From contig NZ_CP023676.1 in the NCBI RefSeq assembly GCF_003030305.1, positions 744,001 through 808,000 of the forward strand: 64,000 bases of DNA. The letters run 5' to 3'. Made by a program: the position numbers and the translations under genes. This DNA comes from Cutibacterium acnes (GTDB taxonomy: Bacteria; Actinomycetota; Actinomycetes; Propionibacteriales; Propionibacteriaceae). This document shows, piece after piece, positions 52,437 to 59,339 of this stretch. The notes beneath the pieces are model-generated. The model was not told the origin of the DNA and ran no database searches. It saw only the letters and a program-made list of their open reading frames with translations. The stretch's first letter is position 1. The number at the start of each line of letters is the position of its first letter.

Positions 52437-54626
52437 CTCGGAACGATGAGGCGATTTTTGCTTCCTGAGCCCGACTACCGCTAACCGTTGGGTAGGGCGG
52501 GTCAAAGCGACGTAGAGCAACCGGACACCACCGGCAGGATTACCGGTCTCGGAGACGATGCGCTCGGGATCGACGACTACTGCACCATCGTACTCAAGAC
52601 CCTTGGCCTGCATGGTCGTCACCGTGATGATGCGCGGATCGTCGACAAGTCGGCGCGCCTGCTCGACGAGGCCAGCCGGGCACACCAGACCGATCGTCCC
52701 GTCCACCGATGTGAGCATCTCGTCCAGCTGCAAGCGCACCTGTGCCCATAGGTCGTCAGTGCGTACCACTGTGGGACGGACACCAACCCAGCGCACCGCC
52801 TGTGGAAGATCAGCGTCGGGCTGGACGGTGACAACCACGTCGGCGGCGAGATCGAAAACCTCGGCCGGGGAACGGTAGTTCTTGGTCAGGGTGAAGGTGC
52901 GTGACGGGGAATTACCAACCAATTCGTCCAAGGCCGCTCTGGTCTGGTTGGGATGGGGGAAGGCAGACTGGGCGGGATCCCCGACGATCGTCCAGGAAGC
53001 CTGGCGGCCTCGACGTCCGATCATCCGCCACTGCATGGGGGAGATGTCTTGGGCCTCGTCGACGAGAACGTGAGCGAAGGTATCGCGAGGCTCGTCCTCG
53101 TCAATGTGGCGGGACTCATGGAGACGATCGCCGAGGGTGACGAGCTCCTCGGCGTCACCTCCCTCGATAAAGACCGGGTCGTCAGCATCGGGCTCGGGGG
53201 GAACTGGGCCGAGCAGAGCGGCCAACTCGTCGAGCAGGGCCATATCGGCTATTGACCAGTTGCGTCGTCCACGTCGATCCGCTTCGGTCGGGATAGAGCT
53301 GACGAGAAGCTGACGGGTTTCCTCGTTCCAGTAGGGGGTCACTGCTTCGGCGACTGCGGGATCGGCCAACCGAGCGAGGGCGTCGGAGGCCGACAGGGCG
53401 GGCCACCAGGCGTTGAGGAGCATCCGCCAGGATGCCTGGGAGGACACTAACTCGTCGAAATCGTCCCTTGTGAGGTCATGGGCGGCGAGGACATCGGCCG
53501 GGACTCGTGCCCACAGCTGGTCGCGCAGCGAGACCTCGACGGCCTCCCTGCCGTCGTTGTAGCGATTACGCTTGAGGATGCGTTGACGAGTCGTCGCGAG
53601 GATGGAGGCATCGAGGGTAAGAACCTCGCCTTTGACCGTTACTCGCAGCTGCAAGGAATCGGGATCCGCCGACATGGGCAAATTGACCAGTCGGGTGAGG
53701 ACGTCAACCATCTCAAGGCTGCCCTTGATATTGGCAGTACGGGGCTCATCGAGGCGGTCAGAGGAGAAGTGCAGGATATCCGACGGTACCTGGCCTATTG
53801 AGCGCAGTGTTACGGAGTCTTCCCCGAGGCTGGGTAGTACCCGCTCGATGTAGCTCATGAAAACCGATGACGGCCCGATGACGAGCACCCCGCCATTCTC
53901 CAGCCGAGTGCGATGAGAATAAAGCAGGAATGCTGCGCGGTGCAGAGCGACGACCGTCTTGCCGGTGCCGGGTCCGCCCATAATCGTCGTTACGCCTTGG
54001 TAAGGGGCGCGAATGGCCTCATCCTGTTCGGCCTGGATCGTCGAGACGATTGAATGCATTCGAGTGTCGCGGGCCCGAGAGAGAGATGCCATGAGGGCTC
54101 CCTCGCCGATAATCGGCAGATTCGCCTGCGAGGTGGAATCCAGCAGGTCATCTTCGATGCCGAGGACCTTGTCGTCGCGACAGCGCAAGACGCGGCGACG
54201 AACAACACCCATCGGATCAGACGGGGTGGCTCGGTAAAAGGGCTCGGCAGCGCGGGCACGCCAGTCGATGACGAGAGGCTCATAGTCAGCGTCCCGTACC
54301 CCGATTCTCCCGATGTGACGCACCTCGTCGTCAGTCAGATCAAGTCGGCCGAAGACCAGACCTTCATGCTCAGCGTCAAGGACCGCTAATCTCTTTGCCG
54401 CGTTATAAGAGAAGGCGTCGCGTTCAAACATCGCCGTGCCGTCCTCTTCACGAACCCAACTGGTGCGGTCCGAGCGGTACATGTCTTGGCCGGCCTTGGC
54501 TAGCATGCGGGCTTTGTTCTCGGCGATCTCCAATTGGGCGCGGACGCGGTCGACGTGGGCCTGTTCCTTGGCGATCTCAGATTCCACAACGCGGGGGTCG
54601 GTGGTCGAACTATCGTGTGCGGTCAA
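52365..54626 (-). CDS. helR: HelR/HelD-type RNA polymerase recycling ATPase (UvrD-like)
   Basis: 753 residues. An N-terminal coiled coil (ESEIAKEQAHVDRVRAQLEIAENKARMLA) is typical of HelD/HelR, followed by EPLVIDWRARAAEPFYRATP, Walker A MGGPGTGKTVVALHRAAFLLY (about residue 215), VLVIGPSSVFMSYIERVLPSLGE, Walker B HVLVDEAQDISPMQWRMI, and LTKNYRSPAEV. These proteins bind stalled RNA polymerase and release it; HelR relatives contribute to rifamycin tolerance. No rifamycin-associated element was seen upstream. The last 24 codons lie antisense to the metF remnant and look nonconserved. Confidence 0.88.
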   Translation of the reverse strand: MTAHDSSTTDPRVVESEIAKEQAHVDRVRAQLEIAENKARMLAKAGQDMYRSDRTSWVREEDGTAMFERDAFSYNAAKRLAVLDAEHEGLVFGRLDLTDDEVRHIGRIGVRDADYEPLVIDWRARAAEPFYRATPSDPMGVVRRRVLRCRDDKVLGIEDDLLDSTSQANLPIIGEGALMASLSRARDTRMHSIVSTIQAEQDEAIRAPYQGVTTIMGGPGTGKTVVALHRAAFLLYSHRTRLENGGVLVIGPSSVFMSYIERVLPSLGEDSVTLRSIGQVPSDILHFSSDRLDEPRTANIKGSLEMVDVLTRLVNLPMSADPDSLQLRVTVKGEVLTLDASILATTRQRILKRNRYNDGREAVEVSLRDQLWARVPADVLAAHDLTRDDFDELVSSQASWRMLLNAWWPALSASDALARLADPAVAEAVTPYWNEETRQLLVSSIPTEADRRGRRNWSIADMALLDELAALLGPVPPEPDADDPVFIEGGDAEELVTLGDRLHESRHIDEDEPRDTFAHVLVDEAQDISPMQWRMIGRRGRQASWTIVGDPAQSAFPHPNQTRAALDELVGNSPSRTFTLTKNYRSPAEVFDLAADVVVTVQPDADLPQAVRWVGVRPTVVRTDDLWAQVRLQLDEMLTSVDGTIGLVCPAGLVEQARRLVDDPRIITVTTMQAKGLEYDGAVVVDPERIVSETGNPAGGVRLLYVALTRPTQRLAVVGLRKQKSPHRSEANQPVRGAATPAWSEALWSHETC

Positions 54627-54672
54627 AGTCGTCCTTCACGAGATGTTTGCCTCCAGGCGCGGTGCCGTGGGG

Positions 54673-55839
54673 CTAACGGTCAAGTCTACGCGTCGAGACC
54701 CTGTCAGTGGAACTGTGACTTCTTCTGGGGCGCCCGGCTGCACCGATAGCCTTATTGCTTGGCCGGATATCTTCCCCGGTGAGTCTTTCGTGGGTCAGGT
54801 ACGCAGCCAATGCTCCAGTGAGCAGCCGGGCCCAAGGTTCTGGGCCGCCATGTGATGCGGGGGAGGCCGCTAGTACCGGGATTGGTCCTTCTTGGCGCCA
54901 GACCATGGGAGGACGGTCTCGCCAAGCCGACCACGCAGTACCCAGTTCCGGATTCGGGATGGGACGGGTGTAGTCGTGACAGATCCGGCGGGCTTGTGCG
55001 CCATCCCACCAGGACCACGTTTCGACGAGCCCTTCGGCCTTCCAGTCCAGCCGGTGGGCCATGCCATGATTCGAGGGCATCTCGCCTGAGGTGCTGACAG
55101 TGATGATGGGAGAACTCCATGGACGAGCCGGGCGATGCCACCGGGAGCGTCGGGGAGCTGGTGCCGTCGTGTCGATGATCGCGTTTGGGGAGTCATTCGG
55201 TGAAGGATCAACGATGACACCGCGTCGGGTCAGCCGCTTGTTCAGTAAGGTCAACAGGGGTTGCAGATCAGTTGGGCCATCACGGCCGACGAGATTCCAG
55301 CAGCCAAAGATCCGGGTGATGGCGAGCCTTGTTTCGTCAGCTGACAGCTCGGCCAGCGGGGAGGGAAGGTCGACGTGGAGCGGCTCGGGGAGCGGCTCGG
55401 GTCGGGAGGTCACCGCATGCTCGACCCCGTACTGGCGCCGAGCTTGCCAGATGGTGTCGGCGTGATCGAGAACATCACGCCACTTATGAGCGATGCGGTG
55501 TCCGTACCTGTCACGGACCGTGTGGATCTGTGCACCTCTGTCCGTCGGGAGGGAGATATCCGCCATACTTGAGCTGATCTGAGTATCGGGCTCTGTAACG
55601 AGATTGAGCCCTATACCTACCAATTCAGCTTCCATTGCCCGGCCTGACTTGGCGAACAGGTCTCGCCATGCGGAGGGGATTTGGAGGGTAGCGCCGAGTT
55701 CAGGGGCAAGAGGACGCTCAGCGCTCTCGAGCCAACGCGGGGAGGAGGAGATAATGGTGACCTTATGCCTCATCTGGGCTAGCCGTAAGGCGGCGGCCAG
55801 AGCGACGAGTTCGTCTCCGACGATATGGACCGTTCCCAT
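54673..55839 (-). CDS. Degenerate Rossmann-fold (FAD/NAD-binding) protein
   Basis: 388 residues from the ATG at 55839. The first strand-helix unit, GTVHIVGDELVALAAALRLAQMRHKVTIISSS, copies the dinucleotide-binding beta-alpha-beta of FAD-dependent amine oxidases/phytoene desaturases, but the GxGxxG glycines are largely replaced (VGDELVALA). Further parts (GHRIAHKWRDVLDHADTIWQARRQYG) resemble the same family in shape. Cofactor binding is uncertain. It is divergent from the alpha/beta hydrolase gene. I cannot assign a substrate. Confidence 0.6.
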   Translation of the reverse strand: MGTVHIVGDELVALAAALRLAQMRHKVTIISSSPRWLESAERPLAPELGATLQIPSAWRDLFAKSGRAMEAELVGIGLNLVTEPDTQISSSMADISLPTDRGAQIHTVRDRYGHRIAHKWRDVLDHADTIWQARRQYGVEHAVTSRPEPLPEPLHVDLPSPLAELSADETRLAITRIFGCWNLVGRDGPTDLQPLLTLLNKRLTRRGVIVDPSPNDSPNAIIDTTAPAPRRSRWHRPARPWSSPIITVSTSGEMPSNHGMAHRLDWKAEGLVETWSWWDGAQARRICHDYTRPIPNPELGTAWSAWRDRPPMVWRQEGPIPVLAASPASHGGPEPWARLLTGALAAYLTHERLTGEDIRPSNKAIGAAGRPRRSHSSTDRVSTRRLDR

Positions 55840-55890
55840 CGTATCTGTGCCTCCTGCAACGATCCGATTGAACCAACGACTGACGGTATC

Positions 55891-56619
55891 GTGCCAGAGG
55901 TGAACACGGATCTTCCTGTTGTCGCCATCCATGGAATCACCAGCTCGCCAACGACCTGGGGCGGGCTCGTACTGGCGTTCAATATTGAAGGTGTCATCGT
56001 CCATCAGCTCTCTTTACTCGGACACGGCCCAATTGGCATCCGTCGGGGGGCGGGGACCGACTATCCCCTTGAGGCTTTTGCGACTGATGTCATCGAGCAG
56101 ATGGATGCTTTGAAGGTCGACAAGTGCGCCTTAGTAGGCCATTCCCTTGGGGCTCTGGTCTCGTCCATGGTTGCACAACGTCAGCCGGATCGCGTCGACC
56201 GTGTCTTGCTAGAGGAGATGCCCGTACCGCGTCGAGTTCGTCAGGATCCACCTCCGATGCGGACGTACGTCGACGCCATCTTCATGGAGGTTGCGGCGTT
56301 TGCTGGACGCAAGAGGTTCGACCCAAAAATGGTGTGGAAGGTCAGCCGTGAGCTACTGAAACCCCACCCCCAGTGGTGGGATGGATTATCTCGGATGATC
56401 ATGCCAGTCCTTGTCGTCGGGGGTGGCAAGGCGTCGTACCTACGTCAGGACCGGCTGAGTGACGTGGCACGTGCCCTTCCTGACGCTCGGATCATGACCA
56501 TTGACGGCGGACACCGCACCCACATCACCAAGGGTGACGAGTTCTGTGACATCGCCGTGCCATTCCTGACGAATGGAAAATACGCCAATCGTCGGCATAA
56601 CGGGATCCAGGACGTGTGA
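55891..56619 (+). CDS. Alpha/beta hydrolase
   Basis: About 242 residues. Fold motifs: oxyanion region AIHGITSSPTTWGG, nucleophile elbow GHSLGALVSS, acid in the stretch around VVGGGKASYLRQDRLSD, and the catalytic His in IDGGHRTHI. The start is uncertain: the frame opens with ATG at 55825, but that would overlap the divergent gene by 15 bases; GTG at 55891 or 55900 gives a sequence beginning near the first beta strand. No signal peptide. Substrate unknown. Confidence 0.85.
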   Translation: MPEVNTDLPVVAIHGITSSPTTWGGLVLAFNIEGVIVHQLSLLGHGPIGIRRGAGTDYPLEAFATDVIEQMDALKVDKCALVGHSLGALVSSMVAQRQPDRVDRVLLEEMPVPRRVRQDPPPMRTYVDAIFMEVAAFAGRKRFDPKMVWKVSRELLKPHPQWWDGLSRMIMPVLVVGGGKASYLRQDRLSDVARALPDARIMTIDGGHRTHITKGDEFCDIAVPFLTNGKYANRRHNGIQDV

Positions 56620-56649
56620 GCCTTGAGCGAACTGCGCTCAACCTGGTTA

Positions 56650-56695
56650 TTGAGTCGGGAGTGCTCATGGTTAAAATTGAGTCATAACGACTCAA
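56650..56695 (+). promoter_or_regulatory. hsp20 promoter with HAIR operator (HspR site)
   Basis: A perfect HAIR element TTGAGT-7-ACTCAA occupies 56677-56695 (HspR-associated inverted repeat, whose consensus adds C and G at the flanks). Just before it, TTGAGT (56650-56655) and TAAAAT (56672-56677) with a 16-base spacer look like -35 and -10 boxes, so bound HspR would cover the start of transcription. The hsp20 start codon is 45 bases downstream. Confidence 0.85.
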
Positions 56696-56739
56696 ACCGA
56701 GTCGAGGCAGAAATCTACTGAAGCCGTAGGAGTGTTGAC

Positions 56740-57198
56740 ATGGCTCGTACTTTTGACCCCATCCGTGAAATGGACCGGCTGCTCTCCGACGTCACCAGGA
56801 CGCCGGCGACTGTCGCCGTTCCCATGGATCTCTACCGTGAAGGAGATGACTACACCGTCGCCGTGGACCTTCCAGGAGTTGATCCAGCGTCCATTGATAT
56901 CGACGTCGACGATCGCACGTTGACGATTCGCGCCGAGCGTGCCGCCAAGGTGGCTAAGGAGGCGCAGTGGCTGTCCCGGGAGCGGGCTATGGGCACCTTC
57001 GCCCGTCAACTCACCCTCGGTCATGGCCTGGCTACCGATCGCATCACCGCCGAGTACACCGACGGCGTGCTGACTTTGACGATCCCCGTAGCTGAGACTG
57101 CTAAGCCGCGCAAGGTAGAGGTCCGACACGGCTCGACCACCATCGACGCCATGACCGACCAGGCTCAGGTCGGTTCAGGTGAGCACCAGGAGCAGTGA
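56740..57198 (+). CDS. Small heat shock protein Hsp20
   Basis: 152 residues with a short N-terminal arm (ARTFDPIREMDRLLSDV) and a complete alpha-crystallin domain: VPMDLYREGDDYTVAVDLPGVDPASIDIDVDDRTLTIRAER, then ERAMGTFARQLTLG and the closing AEYTDGVLTLTIPVAE (A-x-x-x-G-V-L motif). The C-terminal IxI/V-like element is in TIPV. Its ribosome site AGGAG is seven bases before the ATG. Control by HspR through the adjacent HAIR site is expected from family knowledge. Confidence 0.95.
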   Translation: MARTFDPIREMDRLLSDVTRTPATVAVPMDLYREGDDYTVAVDLPGVDPASIDIDVDDRTLTIRAERAAKVAKEAQWLSRERAMGTFARQLTLGHGLATDRITAEYTDGVLTLTIPVAETAKPRKVEVRHGSTTIDAMTDQAQVGSGEHQEQ

Positions 57199-57217
57199 AG
57201 TTCTCAGATTGACGTGT

Positions 57218-57247
57218 CGGCCGGTTCCTTCATTCGGGGACCGGCCG
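57218..57247. terminator. Hairpin between hsp20 and the gntP remnant
   Basis: CGGCCGGTTCC (57218-57228) pairs with GGGACCGGCCG (57237-57247), 11 bp with one G-T pair and an 8-base loop, between convergent ends. Likely bidirectional terminator. Confidence 0.75.
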
Positions 57248-57270
57248 TCGCGCGTCAGGTATCGGTGAAG

Positions 57271-58143
57271 TCAGACGATGACGGAGACCAGCAGCACCAG
57301 GAGCACTCCGCAGACTGACAGCGCCGTCTCCATGAGCGACCAACTCTTAATGGTTTGTCCCACTGAGATACCGAAGTATTCCTTGATGAGCCAGAAACCG
57401 GCGTCATTGACGTGTGAGAAGAAAACCGAACCGCAGCCGATCGCCAGAACCAGCAGTGCCGCGTGGGCGGACGGCAAGCTGGCTGCCACCGGTTCCAGGA
57501 TGCCGGCTGCGGTGACGGTTGCCACCGTCGCTGAGCCGGTCGCCAACCGGATGACGACAGCGACGAGCCAGGCCATCAGTAGCGGGGAGATCGAGGACTG
57601 GGTAATGCCGTTGCCTAGTAGCTTGGCAATACCAGTGTCGACGAGGATCTGCTTAAACCCACCGCCGGCGGCGACGGTGAGTAAGATGCCAGCGATCGGG
57701 GGCAGCGCCGCCCCCACACTGTCGCTCATAGCGTCCCGGTTCATGCCGGAAACCTTGCCCAGGGTAAAGATCGCCAGCAGGGTTGTCAGCAGCAAGGCAA
57801 ACATCGGCTCGCCAAGGAAATCCAAGATACTGCGGACGGCGGTGCCTTTGAGAGCGAAGATATCGGCGAGGGCCTTGCCCATCATGAGGACGACAGGTAG
57901 CAGGACGGTCATCAAGGTGACGGAGAACCTTGGGCGACCAGGGACAATACCGCAACGGCCATTCTCGTCAGAATTAAGGAAGAGGTCAGGCGCATCAACG
58001 GGCACCCATCGAGCTGCGAGCCGCGAGAACAGCGGGCCAGCAACAACAACCGTCGGTATGGCAATAAGGACACCGAGCCCGAGGGTGATGCCGAGGTCTG
58101 CTTTGAGCAGCCCAATGGCGGCCAATGGGCCCGGATGAGGTGG
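57271..58143 (-). pseudogene. gntP: GntP-family gluconate permease lacking its N-terminus
   Basis: About 290 codons of a GntP/GntT-type permease (normal length near 450). The remaining part begins exactly at the conserved PPHPGPLAAIG block (58143 backwards) and runs through the C-terminal helices (SATVATVTAAGILEPVAA, SHVNDAGFWLIKEYFGIS). The codon before PPHPGP is a TGA, and beyond it the DNA belongs to a regulator fragment. About 150 N-terminal residues, with their first membrane helices, are gone, so transport is very unlikely. An internal ATG at 58125 could still start a protein. Confidence 0.85.
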
Positions 58144-58145
58144 TC

Positions 58146-58385
58146 ATGCTCCAGGCCTCTCATAACCCGTTGGTGGCATCCCCTGTCAGGATCGTCGCTG
58201 CTGTGCTAGAGGGGCGTGTCCGTCTCATGCCCTTTGAGCCCAAACAGGAAGCCATCGGATTCCATCGCAGCATGGCTGATGCCGTAGCTGCCCATGACGC
58301 CAAAGCCGCTGCCGCAGCGATGAGGCAAATCGTCACTGAGGCACATCAGGCTATGAGTTCCTCGATGTTTGCAGCATCGAAATAA
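58146..58385 (+). pseudogene. C-terminal fragment of a GntR/FadR-type regulator
   Basis: About 79 codons: QASHNPLVASPVRIVAAVLEGRV followed by HRSMADAVAAHDAKAAAAAMRQIV, which matches the last three helices of an FCD ligand-binding domain (the His in FHRSMAD is the usual metal or ligand residue). The DNA-binding domain and most of the FCD domain are missing. The fragment starts two bases from the broken end of gntP, which marks a deletion junction. It stands 170 bases before an intact regulator of the same family. Confidence 0.75.
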
Positions 58386-58555
58386 TGGGGGAACGAGGCG
58401 AGTCGAGTCAGTACAGAAGAAATCATACGTTTGTATCCTGTGAATAGGATATTAGTGTTGCTAAGGTGCTGTTACACGGTCCCAAAGATGCACTTTAGTG
58501 AGGCCTCCCAGAGGCATCGGGCCTTGTCGGCTTGGCATGCGTTATCGTTCCTGTC

Positions 58556-59275
58556 ATGTCTCAGGAATTCCTCGCTTCATCGGTGGCCAGTCGTCTAGGT
58601 GCTCGCATTGTCGACGGTGACTTGCAAGCCGGTGACGTACTGCGGTTGGGGGACATTGAGCAGGAATCAGCAGCGTCCCGTTCCGTTTGTCGTGAAGCAG
58701 TCAAGATCCTCGAATCCCTAAACCTGGTGCGTTCCCGGCGTCACGTCGGCGTGACGGTACTGCCTTCCAACCAATGGGACGTGTTGTCACCCAAGGTGGT
58801 GCACTGGCACATGTCTGGCAACAAGCGTGAGCAGGAGATGAGCTGGACGAACGAATTGCGGATAGCCCTGGAACCCACGGCTGCTCGACTTGCAGCTGAG
58901 CGTGCTGACGGCACAGATCTCAAGGGATTACAGGACGCTGTCTCCGGTATGACTGAGGCGATCCGAAATGATGACTCGACTAGTTTCGCCAAACATGAGC
59001 ACGCTTTTCACCGAAGCCTTTTGGCTGCTACTCGCAATCCGCTGTACATCGCCCATGTTCCGATGCTGCTTGGCTACTTTGCTGAACAATACGATGACCG
59101 CAACCTTACAAGTGAAGACGGGGCCGATCTCGTGCAGCACCGCGACATTCTTGACGCTATCACGATGAGTGATCCGGACGCGGCTGAGCAGTCTACCCGG
59201 GCCCTCGTCCTGGGGCTCGGACGAGTATTGCCTCAGCCCACGGTGGTGAGCGGTCCGGCCGGTGTCGCACACTAA
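58556..59275 (+). CDS. GntR-family regulator, FadR/FCD type
   Basis: 239 residues from the ATG at 58556. The N-terminal winged helix (about 8-75) reads VASRLGARIVDGDLQAGDVL, then SRSVCREAVKILESLNLVRSRRHVGVTV, with the GntR signature in slightly divergent form (SRSVCREA for SRTPVREA). The C-terminal FCD domain has ELRIALEPTAARLAAERA, KHEHAFHRSLLAATRNP and VQHRDILDAITMSD, with the conserved Asp/His ligands. Probably a sugar-acid-responsive repressor; with gntP broken its targets must be elsewhere or lost. Confidence 0.9.
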   Translation: MSQEFLASSVASRLGARIVDGDLQAGDVLRLGDIEQESAASRSVCREAVKILESLNLVRSRRHVGVTVLPSNQWDVLSPKVVHWHMSGNKREQEMSWTNELRIALEPTAARLAAERADGTDLKGLQDAVSGMTEAIRNDDSTSFAKHEHAFHRSLLAATRNPLYIAHVPMLLGYFAEQYDDRNLTSEDGADLVQHRDILDAITMSDPDAAEQSTRALVLGLGRVLPQPTVVSGPAGVAH

Positions 59276-59291
59276 ACCGGGTAATACATCA

Positions 59292-59329
59292 AGCTGGCCG
59301 GGTCCGATCTGGACCGGACCCGGCCAGCT
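59292..59329. terminator. 15-bp perfect hairpin between regulator and gcvP
   Basis: AGCTGGCCGGGTCCG (59292-59306) and its exact complement (59315-59329) surround an 8-base loop. It lies 16 bases after the regulator stop and 10 bases beyond the gcvP stop from the other side, serving both transcripts. Confidence 0.85.
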
Positions 59330-59339
59330 GTGCGTCAGG

